A stretch of 64,000 bases of DNA, taken from contig NC_049989.1 in the NCBI RefSeq assembly GCF_000003815.2, positions 9,486,540 through 9,550,539 on the forward strand. Direction: 5' to 3'. The stretch's first letter is position 1. Every line of letters starts with the position of its first letter. The DNA is from Branchiostoma floridae (Eukaryota > Chordata > Leptocardii > Amphioxiformes > Branchiostomatidae). The notes under the pieces are model-generated. The model was not told the DNA's origin. It saw only the letters and a list, made by a program, of their open reading frames with translations, and did not search any database. The translations under genes and the position numbers were made by a program. Shown in pieces: positions 10,442 to 21,920 of the stretch.

Positions 10442-12536
10442 GAATCACAAAATAAAATCCACTTCAATCGTCCTGTCCGTGAGCTTTGACTTGATCACAA
10501 AACCGTTCCAACGTTGATAGTTTTCAGCAAGGTTCACACCAGCAAAAGAGCCTGAAGGGCCTCAATGGCCATAAACCATAAATTGTTTACACCCAGACTG
10601 ACAGGTCACACCACTGACTCAATGTAGCTTACAATCGGGTTTCGCTTAATTTGGCCATGTGGTGTTTTTACCATTTTATGATCGTCGGTACGTAGCCTGA
10701 TTGTTTTTTTTAACGGAATGATCGCTACTTTTAAGTATTTTTTACATTCCAATGACCTTCCATACACGCAGTGTAACTCTTAAAGGCGCCATTTTCCTCC
10801 CCCTTTCACGATTTACTACAAAGTTTCCTCCTCCAGAGTGATCGGAAAACATGCAAGCAGAGAATAGACCGTTAGCCTTCACCAGGTCTTCCTTAGGGGG
10901 GATGGATCGCAGAATTCGGAAAAAAGGTGAATATTAGACCAGGACTCAGCTCAGAAGAGTCAGTCCGAGGGAGGGGTAATATTCTCCCTCCTGGCCGATC
11001 AAACACTTTGGTGGCCAAACTCCCCTAGCAAATGCAAATTATTCTCCCTATAGCCAGCGTACTTAAAGTCTGGTAGAGACTAGCAGAACGCCCAGCTTAC
11101 CTTGCTTGATGGCCCGTAGTAAATTGTGACACGTTTGCTGGTTGTTTGAGACAGAACTGGTCTGCAGGAGTAAATGTTAAGCTTACGTAGTACAGATATG
11201 TGCTGTAGACATGTCAAATTATCATGGTGCCCCAACGACCCACTAGAAGGTCAAGGGGTAGGTGAGGTGAGGTGAGACAGGATACAGACAGAGTGTAACC
11301 CAACCTGTGCAGTCTGTATGCCAAACTATAGCCTACGGCGAAATACCTGACAGTGTTTATTGGCCAACAGGTGAAAGTTACCATCCGTAAATAAGTTTCT
11401 TTTAATTCTCCCGTAAACATTTCGACGAATCTGTCGCAGGGCCGGCAGTCAGAAAAGGCCAGCAATCAGCGACCCAGTACACATAGAAATGGCCAGCAAA
11501 AGTGTATTATGAGCCCAAAAAAAGGCCCCAGAGAGCCTGCTATAGAGGTCAAGCTTTTCGGCCCTAATCAGACAGTAGAAACCCTCTACTGTCAAATCCA
11601 CTTCAACACTGCCAGGATTTCTACCCATTTGACCAGGAAAGAAATCTTGTAGTTTTAGGAACGTAACTACCTTCCCACCATCAATTTGCATGGCGGATTG
11701 GCTGGCGAATTCCCTTCATAATGTTGTCATGATGAGCCCTATAGTGTGACCATATACTTTTCTAATATAATTTGTCATATCCCATCGCAAGGAAATAAAT
11801 TAACATCCAGAGATACAATAGAATAAACTCGCTGAGAGCCAAAACACCAAGCACATGCAAGTGTGATATAACATGTGTGTATAACGGTAACCACTTATTT
11901 GAACTTTTTTTTATAAATCTCTACTTTTTCTATAAATCTATAAAGCCATGTCTTAACTCTGACCTTACTCGACAAATAAGAGGTACTTGACACTTAGCGG
12001 CAGGATAGCCGCCCTCAGAAGTCAACTCAAACCCCACTCCACTCTTAACGTAGTAGCCGCAACACAAAAGTTCAGTGAGTAAATCAGGTATGTATCTTAA
12101 GCTTTGTATCTATCGTCGTATGAGCCTTGTCAACCTTCTACAATAGCTGGAAGTAGTCAGGACCCCGGAGAAATATTTAGGCCCTCCTAGAATTGACTGC
12201 AAAAACTATCTATATTTCATACTCAATACGTTGCGAATACCTCCATGATTTTTTTCAATAGCTTTGGGATAAGTAAAGTTTTCAGCAGAAATGGATACAT
12301 CAATTCCTTTACTTGTATGTGTTTTATTCAACATGGTCCCTCTTTACAACATGCTCCCTTTTTCCAGTGACAGATTGTTGTAAAAGTTTTAAAACTTGCG
12401 GTAAGCGTAGGAACTCAGCACTGTCATCAATGTTGCAATGATGATATAGTGCTTTCTAGCAATACTGCATATTCCTGTCGATATCGGGCAATGACGCACT
12501 GCTCAATCTTGTAACAAATGGCTGGAGATACTAGTG
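10442..12536. other. Intergenic spacer
   Basis: About 2.1 kb between the repeats and the 3' end of the ApeC gene. Open frames at 11214-11691 have no recognisable domain and no splice support. I see no gene here. Confidence 0.4.
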
Positions 12537-12542
12537 TTTATT
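12537..12542 (-). terminator. Polyadenylation signal of the complete ApeC gene
   Basis: AATAAA on the minus strand, 237 bp past the stop codon. It would place the 3' end near 12515. Confidence 0.5.
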
Positions 12543-12778
12543 TCTTACAGAAGACACTACATATGTATCCCAACGTAACATCACTGAAATACGTTTAATC
12601 TGATGGTTTTAGTTCAACTCTATTTGAAGATTGAAAATAATACGTTTTTTTTGGCAAATATGTCTACTAGAAAATGAAGTCTCGTGTTCTACTTTCGAAA
12701 ATTTCCGCAAGTCCAGGTTTTTCCTGTGTTAGAAATTACAGTTCACGACACCTCCTGCTTTACAGCAAGCTAATTTGT

Positions 12779-15700
12779 CTAAGAGTAGTAGCAGTAGTGA
12801 ATCCTGTGGTTCCTGCCGCCGTGGTCGTACGGATGGGCGCCGTAGTACCCGTTAGCGTTGTCATCGTCTTCATCATCCCACCTGAACCACTCCTCACGGA
12901 CAGACATGTCTGCTACCTGTCGGGACAAGACAAGACATACAGCGGTCAAACAAGGTGGCTTCCTGTTTTTTTGTACATTTTAAACAGTTTAAACAACATT
13001 ACGTCACTTGATGGTGACGGGGGACGCCATAAACGGTCTGCTTACCGAGTCACGTGTTTTATCTGCACAAAGTGACGTCGTGACAGATGTGGATTGCTCA
13101 TTATGTAACATTCATTGCTGTTCAGTCGAAACTTTGGGTATGTCCAATTTTCCCTTGTTGGATACCAAATATTATTTCTTTTATCTTTCAGAACATGCTG
13201 GAGTTTACCCTATGGTTACGAAGGTTTAATGGTTATGTATATAAGTTATGTGCATTGGCAACGCAAAATCAGTTTTATCCTTGTCTACATCTTTTGCACA
13301 CTATTCTATATTAAAACGATGTGTACTGTCATATACTTTTGCATCTTTCCATTTCCTATTCCATTCTTCCAACAACTACTATATCAACAATAACCTTTTT
13401 CCATCTCAGTAGTAACGTCGGTATTTCCACATAGATATTTCTATATTAATAAATTACAATCTTTCTGAACATTTGAACATATGAAACTTACCCTTTGACA
13501 CCCAGCTCTGTAGCGGAAGAGATAGAAGGGTCTGCGGCTGGGGAGGACGATGGGCGTGGTCGCGCTGCCGTCGCCACGGCAACAGTATTGGATCTCGGTG
13601 TTCCTGTCGTACCTCCCGTCAGGCAACACGCCACTGGCGCGGTTCTGGTTATCGTCATCCTCGTCATCCCACTTCAGCTTACCCCACTGGAAACCTTAGA
13701 AATAAAACAAGATGGTTGATACATTAGCCTTACTAAAATCGCGCCCCTAGCGGCCGGCCCTACGATTGCCGCCCTCGGGGAGGGGGTAATTAACTCCAGC
13801 CAGCGAGAGCTTGTGTAAACACAGGCTAGTTGATACATGACATTGCAAAGTAACGTGGCTTGGCTATTTTCTACCTGCAAGCTTTTAGTTCAGACATTAA
13901 ATAGAAGTCTATGTCACACAAACTCTGATGTTCGAGGTTGTAACTGGCCATTCTCCGCAGAGGCCGGCCAGATGTTGGGCGGCTGCTATAGTCGAGATTT
14001 AGTCGTAATTGAAGACTAAAAATTCGGTTTTCTTCGTATTACGCTCGTGTATATATAGCGATAACATCACACATATCATAACATATGTCATACATGAACG
14101 GGATCTCAGTCGGACCTTTACGGGGCTGTGCCGATAACGCAAACTACTGTCTTAAGAAATATGAGTATAAATGGAATCGTGTATCACTATTAGTTTTTAT
14201 GATATGAAATATAAGTAAAACACTTACCAATAGGGCAGTTTCCCTTCTTAAAGATACAGTAGTTCCCGGCTGGCCAGTTCCCTTCTCCCATGCTAGCCTC
14301 AGTCTGTAATAGCGAAATATTGCATCAAAATGACTATATAGAAAAGTCTAGATTTAAAAATAGCGATTCAATATTTTTTACAACATGCAGTTCAGCATTA
14401 CCCACACATAAAGATGAAATCGTTTTGGTAGTTACAGTATTTAAAAACAAGATGGCCGACTCATGACGTCACAAACAAACATGGCGCTGTCCAATAGCGT
14501 AAGGATAAAGTATGACATCTGTCCCCACCTTCATACAGAACTTCTGGTCCATGTTCCTTCCGTACCCGCCGTCAAAGTGGATCCCGCTGATCCATTGGTT
14601 GCTGTTATCGTCGTCTTCGGTGTCGTGATGACGTAGGCCGTTGTGCCACCTAGCGTTAGCAGCTACAGGGCAGCCGGTGTTGGTCCTGGGTAGGCCGTAC
14701 GAACCTTTTGGCCACTCTGAAGAAATAGGGGAAAATGTAACAATCAAGTTCATTACCGCCTCACCTTTTTCTATAAAGTAGTCAATAATGATATTAATAT
14801 AGACGCCAGCAATATTCTCAAGTCTGCCCAAGGTCTCCAAGGGCGCACCCGGGGTAGTCACAACTACAAATACCAACCCATATTCGCACGTACAGACATT
14901 AACAAAAACTCTTTTTTTCCACGCACGATACCCGAGTGGAATGCCCTGCCTGGCACGGTTGTAAGTGCTCCCAACGTTGAGTGCCTGCCCGCCCTAACCC
15001 GGGAGCCTCAGCTTATACACCATATGATATATAAAGGACATAAAGTTTTTTAGATAAATATGTGCTGCTCACCTTTAGTGTAGGGTAGCAGGAAAACTCT
15101 CTGTTCCTCAATTCTGGTGTTTGCAGTGTCGATGACGTCATTTACCTCCTGCAGACTCCTGCCCTTGATGTTGAGTGACGTCACCCAGGCGGCGTACCCA
15201 GCCACCTGGATGGAGAACGTGAAATCCAGGAACTGGCGAACCTGGAAGAAATTCAAAGAAAAATTTAAATAAGTGACATAATCTGAAATATGATGAAGAT
15301 GAAGGCAATATAGCTATTATCAAATTTCCAGCTATAGTGTTGCAGTTATAATGTAGCATGCAGTCAAAGCTATTTTTTAAAAAAGATTTCGGAGTGATCT
15401 ATTTAGTTTTCTTAGTTACCATATTTGTGGGAGGAGTAACATAACAGGTGACTATCACCTTTACAAGATGTCAACCCGGAGACCCGACCTCAATGTTTGA
15501 TCTACTCACACCGGGAAGGTCCCCTACTATTTTCGATAAGTGTGGCGGGTTCTTTAACGTTTTTGGGGCGTGGCTCTCCCAAACACGGAAAACAAAGGTA
15601 GGAAGGTAACGTTAAATGACAATAACTACTTTTTCAATACACGTAGTTAAATGTTAAAACTACGTGTATTGAAAGCCTATGTGACAATAACTAATTACAA

Positions 15701-16838
15701 GACCAATGGCATAGATATTCTAAATTGAACATGATTAAAATCCTCACCTTCGGCCAGTACTGGTCAGACTGCCCATCCAGAGTGCCCTCGTACAGCACGA
15801 AGAGCGAGTTTCGGCCGAAGAGTCCAGAAGATCCAATGATCATTTCATGAAGATTATGTAGAACCTATAAAAGTAAAAAAAAGTGTGCTGTGTTTTCAGG
15901 ATTTACTTGTCTCAAATGAATGCTAGTCTACTTATTAGATGCCTTACCCATGATGTCACAAACCAACATGGCGGGGCCCATTGGCTTATTAATTACTGGT
16001 AAAACAAATTCAATAGTTATCATATCTTGGGTTTGGTATTTACAAAATGATCAAAACACGATGTATTCTAGAAGATGATGTCCCTGAGAGGCACATTTTG
16101 CAGGCATTTAGTTAGTTTCGCTGTTCAGTTAGACCCGTAAGTATAGTCCTTACCTGTCCTGCGCCGTCGTCGTCCAGAGAAAGTACAGCATCAGCCCACT
16201 CGTCCGCCAGGTTGGTAGGTACCAGCTGTCCGCTGTTGCCCGGGCTCAAGCGTGTGTCCAAGAAGTCCAGGAAATATTCCAACCTCTGAAATAAGAAGGC
16301 AGAGATCATGAAAATCTATTCATCTTTTCTTAAATTGTATCCTATTTCAAAATTTCTGAAAAAAATCTCGCCTGTAGGTCCAAGAAAAGCCGCTAGTGTG
16401 CAGCTAAGCTAACAACATCTTACAATTTCCCATCTCCTTGTACATCCTGGAAAGTAGATAAATGATGAATGTATCTACCTGAATGTCATTGCCGTAAAGG
16501 ACAGCGCCCTCTAGCCATTGCTGTCCAAACTGCAGTTGTCCGATGGCTCGCTGGAGGGCGTCGACCTTCCTGTCAAGGACGTCTAGCTTCCGCTGGATGT
16601 CTCGGAGAGCTTCGAGCTGGTCTTCCTCAAGCTGTTGCTGTTTTTGGCGCCCGTATTCCTCTATCCCCTGCGATAGAAGTTCTATCGCTATGGGGATGAC
16701 CGCTGCGAGGATGGACCGCCTTTTCCTGGGCCGAGCCACCTCTTGGTCGGACTCAGAGGATTTCAGCTCGGCCGGCGCGGACTGAGTTTGGCATAATATA
16801 GCAAGTAGAAAGACTCCAACGAGCGGTGCAACTTTCAT
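12779..16838 (-). CDS. Secreted ApeC-domain protein with helical N-terminal domain (complete)
   Basis: Eight coding exons: 16838-16479, 16285-16154, 15864-15748, 15241-15073, 14716-14529, 14303-14228, 13694-13492, 12916-12779. All have canonical donors and consistent phases and give 460 residues. Residues 1-20 are a signal peptide (MKVAPLVGVFLLAILCQTQS). RPRKRR at 36-41 is a furin-type site, followed at once by a hydrophobic stretch (ILAAVIPIAIELL) and a coiled coil at about 60-105. Residues 120-258 are mixed helical with no family I recognise. The ApeC domain covers about 260-460: WPKGSYGLP, TGCP, two DTEDDDN/DDEDDDN acidic motifs, a CC pair and HYCYYS at the end. Some amphioxus ApeC proteins carry a MACPF module; this one does not. 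A role in bacterial recognition is inferred from the family. Confidence 0.88.
14905..15040 (+). mobile_element. Remnant of a LINE reverse-transcriptase ORF end
   Basis: In the plus strand, antisense to the ApeC gene and within its intron, one frame reads SFFPRTIPEWNALPGTVV followed by SAPNVECLPA. This FFPRTIPEWN(x)LP tail is typical of the C-terminus of non-LTR retrotransposon polyproteins. Only this fragment is present, and no reverse transcriptase domain is seen. Confidence 0.6.
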
Positions 16839-17740
16839 GGTGAATGTTCTGGCGTTCCTTTCTGTAAAAGATAAAAGATAACAGCAAAGTTATAATTGTG
16901 GGTTTGGGAAGGGATTTTGACTAATAGGGGATGTTTTTGCCCTATCATTTTGTGTTCTATAATTGTGTATCAATTCTGGTTGTACCCGATTTTTTAAAAC
17001 TGGCTAGGGCCACACCAATTTAATTTCTTGGTTCACGGATTTTTTCATTAAAAATATGACGCGATAGGGCGAAAAAAAATAAAAAATAAAAATTGTAAAA
17101 TGGTTGGGGTAAAGATAAGGGCTAATCCAAAACATAAAGAATAAAAAATGTTTAGCTTGAAAAAAGTACAAAAACACTATTACTATACAGTAACAGCACC
17201 TGTTCGTTGAAAACTACAAAAGTAGTGTCAGTTTATCTGTTTGTCCCATTCTTCATGAATGAAAAATATAACTGGAATAATAATACCCACATTTTAAGGA
17301 GCTTATAATGTAAAGGCCAATTTGCTACAGCAGAAAGTTGGGTGAATTGTTTCCTTAATGGTGAAAATTTGCTGAGTGGTAATTTTTATTTTCATTTTTA
17401 TTTTTTTTTCCAAAAAATAGGAGCGAGCGAATCCGTGAACCAAGAAATTAGATTGGTGTGGCCTAGAGAGCTTTTAGTAAGCGGGTATAGATAGAACACA
17501 ATAAGCTAAACAAGCATGAGTATAGATATCATGTATTTCTGATGCAGGAACTGTGCACGCATGCTATACACGAAAAAAAAGCAATTTGCACCCAAAGAAC
17601 TTATGATTAGCGGTGTAACAAGTAGTATAAATTATAGTATAACAATAGCTGACAAAACATGTTTCGAAGTTATAGTATAGCGGTACTTACGTTGCAAGTT
17701 TTCTTTCGGTGTGACAGGAGTTTCGTCGTTGTCGCTTGCA
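16839..17740 (-). other. 5' UTR of the ApeC gene, split by an intron
   Basis: A non-coding leader exon runs from about 17740 to 17691, ending TTGCAAC|GTAAGT. It is joined to the ATG exon at an acceptor TTTTACAG (exon starts 16861). The intron of about 830 bp is AT-rich and has no open frame worth noting. Confidence 0.55.
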
Positions 17741-17767
17741 GGTCTACCGATATTACCTTAGCAAAGG

Positions 17768-17776
17768 CTTTATATA
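17768..17776 (-). promoter_or_regulatory. TATA box of the ApeC gene
   Basis: TATATAAAG on the minus strand, about 75 bp upstream of the leader-exon donor at 17691. A start 25-30 bp downstream, near 17740, gives a leader exon of about 50 nt. TATA promoters are typical of strongly induced, tissue-restricted genes, which fits a secreted defence-type protein. Confidence 0.6.
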
Positions 17777-17952
17777 CCCTTATCTAATGATTACGTGGCT
17801 CGTAAAACGCATAACAAATAAACAAGCGCCTCCCCCAACAAACAAACCTGATCTTACGAGGACATACACAGGAAATAGACATTTTCTGCTGTCGTTCGCA
17901 ATTTGCTTGCCAAAGGTCTACGATTTATGTTGCTTATATCATTAGGTAGGAC

Positions 17953-18395
17953 TAGGGGTGGTTACAGGTACAGAATATTCAGGCCCAGGTCCGGTTCAGG
18001 TCCGTAGGATCAGGTCCAGGTCCGGACCTGAACCTGGACCTGATTGTCTGTGAGAACTTGTAAATGGACGATACTCAAAAGAACGTAACGGTCTATTTCG
18101 CTACAAAGAAATCTTTTTCTGGAGTATTCGGCTCCCACTGGCGTTTTAAAATGCTACAAGGCTTACTGTCTTTGTCCGATTGACTGTAAAACTTGGTAGA
18201 AGTGACTATAGACTCTAGACCACTCTACTCTACTTCGCTCTTGTCATTTTCCCCGACCCGGTAAGCCTGTGAATGTCTGGTCATATAATCTGTTCATTTT
18301 CCAACAGGTCCAACATCCGGTCCACTAATGTTTTGTCAGGTCCGTTCCAATAACAAGAACCGGTTTTGTACCGGTACAACGTACCAGTACCCACT
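17953..18395. mobile_element. hAT-like nonautonomous element, second copy
   Basis: Begins TAGGGGTGGTTACAGG, ends GTACCAGTACCCACT, and is flanked by perfect 8-bp duplications ggtaggac (17945-17952 and 18396-18403). The interior matches the copy at 5987-6437, including the nested AGGTCCAGGTCCGGACCTG palindrome and the CCAACATCCGGT block. Lies upstream of the ApeC promoter. Confidence 0.75.
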
Positions 18396-18714
18396 GGTAG
18401 GACGATTTCCGGTGCAAAACGTGGATTGTACCCACGTACTCTCAGGCTATCGAAGGTCAAGTAGTAACGTCAAGTACACGTAACGCTACGTAGACTAGTG
18501 AACCTTGATCGGTAACTGATCGGTTGTCCAATAACAAGAACCGGTTTTGTACCGGTACAACGTACCAGTACCCACTGGTAGGACGATTTCCGGTGCAAAA
18601 CGTGGATTGTACCCACGTACTCTCAGGCTATCGAAGGTCAAGTAGTAACGTCAAGTACACGTAACGCTACGTAGACTAGTGAGCCTTGATCGGTAACTGA
18701 CCGGTTATCAACCT
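18351..18714. repeat. Two-copy tandem duplication, period 181 bp
   Basis: The block starting TAACAAGAACCGGTTTTG at 18351 recurs at 18532 with very few changes through about 18712. The unit includes the right end of the hAT-like element at 17953-18395 plus its flank, so the duplication happened after the insertion. Confidence 0.85.
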
Positions 18715-18922
18715 TTTGTGCACGACACTTGTAAACATCGTCAGCGCCGTCATTTCAGCAACGGTACGGGTGATTGTTTTGAAGAGGTGTTGTTTTGGAG
18801 CTGGCTCAAAACGACTTCCTGGCCCAAACATAGAAATGCATGTTTATATGCCGTGTCAAACTCGTGAATTGACGATAACGGTCTAGCTCGTTGGTCGTGC
18901 GACAGTTCGATATACGACTGTA

Positions 18923-18930
18923 TATGTGCG

Positions 18931-18985
<55 letters not shown>

Positions 18986-19324
18986 GCGTGTGTGTCACGG
19001 TGTGTGTGCGTGTGTGTATGTCACTGTGTGTGTGCGTGTGTGTGTGTCACGGTGTGTGTGTCACGGTGTGTGTGCGTGCGTGTGTCTCATGGTGTGTGTG
19101 TCACGGTGTGTGTGCGTGCGTGTGTGTGTCTCATGGTGTGTGTGTCACGGTGTGTGTGCGTGCGTGTGTGTGTCTCATGGTGTGTGTGTGTTTGTGTGCC
19201 ACGGTGTGTATGTGTGTGTGTTTGTGTGTGGTGTGTGATTGTTTAACCTCCTTGGTGTATGTGTGTCACGGTGTTTGTGTGTCACGATGTGTGTGTGTGA
19301 GTGTGTGTGTGTGAGTGTGTGTGT
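18923..19324. repeat. (TG)n-rich compound microsatellite
   Basis: Long TG runs with interspersed higher-order units of GTGTGTGTCACGG and GTGTGTCTCATGG. Open frames across it (Cys-Val-rich on plus, His-Thr-rich on minus) are repeat artefacts. Confidence 0.95.
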
Positions 19325-19659
19325 ATGGCAATGGAAATAATGGGGGATGGAAACATTTCTCAGGTTTTTTGATCTTTTTGTGCTCAAACAATTCCAAAGA
19401 ATCAAGGAAACAGCTTCTAAAACTTTATGATTTCAAGCGATATAGATCGTCTCCGACTCCCAAGAACTTTTACGTAGAGTGAAAACAGCTGTTTTGATTC
19501 CACACAATTCGTCGCCTGATTGCAGCATATAATCAAGGTAGATTGCACTCGAATTGCAATTTGTAAACTAGCCGACAGGGGACGTAATAGAGTAACAATT
19601 TGTACGGGCGATGTGGTTCGCCAACTATCTACGTCTGACAAAATCAACATGGAACCACT

Positions 19660-19791
19660 TAATCTCCAAGCAGATCCTACGGTGCCATAAGATACTAGTA
19701 GTATCAAAACTGGCCAGGGAGTATAGCCGGCTAAGGGAGTCAAACGGGCACGGTAAGTTTGATTACGGACCGTGGATCTGGTTGGAGATTA
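19660..19791. mobile_element. Short inverted-repeat element with 9-bp target duplication
   Basis: Ends TAATCTCCAAGCAGATC and GATCTGGTTGGAGATTA are inverted repeats. The flanks ggaaccact (19651-19659) and ggaaccact (19792-19800) are perfect 9-bp duplications, which is the length expected of Mutator-like elements. Related to the element at 27877-28016. Confidence 0.75.
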
Positions 19792-19800
19792 GGAACCACT

Positions 19801-21920
19801 TTGCTATTCCCAATCGAACCAAAAGAACGGTTATGATACCCTCCAGCTAACATTTCTCAATGTGACTCTAAAAAGACGTTAGGGTCGGTTTAGGTAAGCA
19901 GGAGATTTAATCATTTATTTTGAAAGAGTACAGCTTGGCTCTCGCCAGGTTTCCAAAGCTACCCGCCAGACATATGTTATATCGTACAACTACACGGACT
20001 TTGAGTGAATCCAGCTTGGCATCCATTGGCAAAAATATGTATCAATTATCAAGAGAACTACTACATTTCCAAGAACACCCACTATCAGTCTAAACATACT
20101 AATTCCAATAATCGGAACTGTCTAATATAATCTTTAAGAAATCTAAGAGGTCCCTAGGGGCGAGTGGCCCTACCCTCAAGGAAGCTTTGATTTAATCATA
20201 TCCAAACAGATTAACCTAATCCGAGTTAATCGTGCACTCATGTCTTCCGTAAATCCCATGGCTTTATGGTATTTCTAAAGCTTCCCGTGTTTATTAATAT
20301 CCACGTCTACGGGAAAAAAAAAATTAAAATGGTTGTTGGTCTTTCCAATAGTATCTTTGGGACTTTGCTCTTTTTAAAGGTCTCTGCCGCTGTTTTAGAG
20401 TTAGGATGATAAATTCCTGTCCAAGAACTTCCCAAAAGATTTACGTTTTGTAAGAGAACTGTTGAAAAGCCAAAAACGTGGAAAGAATTCTATTAACGAC
20501 ACCGCCAGTGTACAGAGCTGTACTGTTTGCATGCGTTCATAATTGATCCGTCACGGAATGAAGGCTTGTGTGCCAAAACTTTACCGGCCCCCTCCCCGAT
20601 ATCTCCCGATCGGTCCCTGCTGAATTTAGGGTCGGCTGATTATCGGTTTGACCGCGGCGGCCACGCTGAGAGGACTCGGGGAAATGACTGCCTGGTCCCC
20701 GGGTGTAAACAGACCGGTCCGGCGGGGCCAGGTAGGGGGAAGCCCGCGCAAACAATGGCCGGAGTGAACTCTCACGAGACGAGGACGTTACAGGGGGCAC
20801 GAGCTCGGGAACTATTCCGTTGATAGGATTTTGTGTTGTCGGTCACTCCTAGGACTCCTTGTGCTTACGTCTGGATTTCGGAAGTAGCCAAGAAGATCCA
20901 AGAAGCCAGGACCGGGAGGACAGATATACTTGAGACGTCTGGGTTTTATTTTCCCCCACCAGTTGATAAGCACTCGTTTACACACAGGACAATAGAGACA
21001 GCGCGGAGGCATCCATAACAGGCACTCGGGATCTTTATTTGCGAGGCCCGCTCTGATCCATAAGAATGTGTGTCGTGTACAGTACGGATCATCGGAAACA
21101 GCAGGCAGCGGACTGGAGGGCCAAGGAGACCAGAGGGGTCAGTACTGAACAACGTCTCAGTTTGGCAACGTCGTGTTCAGACCTTTCATTTGAACTCAAC
21201 CTGAACACTCAGGTCATTTACTAAAACGTACAACAGGGGACGATCTTTTCTCTCAAGTTGGATTCGTGTTGGAATGCTTCAGAGTCGAGAGACCCACAGA
21301 CTACATATGGTAAACGTACGACGGAATCCTGTGGACTCACCGTGCCATTTTGAACAGATGGCGATAAAGAAGTCGATGGCCAAAGGTTTAGAAACTGCGT
21401 GTGTTCTATTTTGTACAAGAGGGAACACCCCGACCTTACTTCATTAGCTTGTGCGTGCGGAGGAAGGGTTTTATATTAATCCTGAACTCTTGTGTGATCG
21501 GCAGCCGCGTTGTTCTGAACACAGCCGTCCTTCCGTCAGACCAGGCCAGGCTAGGTCATTACTGGCTAGTCTCGCTGTCTAAGCTTGTTAGCGGCTACAG
21601 ACCGGCAGTACGGGGCACAGTTCACATCCACGTGAGTCAGAGGTAGGATTAGGAACAGGCCGAAAACGGATGTGGAGTTTGTACTGCGCTCCAACCCTGA
21701 GGGATAATTTGTCTACCCAACCAGGGGTAATGGTGCGTTTTGAGCGGCAAATTTAGCTGTCTAAACAAACGTCTGGGATGCTATCTTCTCATCTCTTCAA
21801 ATTTGCCCTCAAGCTTGCTCTAACGTCGTCGGCAAGTGCTTTCTTATTGGCTACCTCGGCTTTATTTCCGTCGCGTTTTATCTATTACAATAACGTGAAC
21901 ATGAGAGGTACTAGGTAAAC
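19801..21920. other. Spacer and upstream region of the TNFR/EGF mosaic gene
   Basis: No gene found. About 20590-20830 is visibly rich in CG dinucleotides compared with the AT-rich surroundings and may be the CpG-rich promoter or leader of the downstream gene. The open frames there (both strands) follow from GC richness. No TATA box was recognised. Confidence 0.3.

Noticed and set aside
12674-13075. Plus-strand 133-residue frame
   Set aside because: It is antisense to the last ApeC exon, whose reading is supported by domain motifs.
18891-19405. Cys/Val-rich and His/Thr-rich open frames
   Set aside because: Translation of a TG microsatellite.
20527-21018. Protein gene in GC-rich open frames upstream of the mosaic gene
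   Set aside because: Frames are open on both strands because of base composition. No domain or consistent splice sites were seen.
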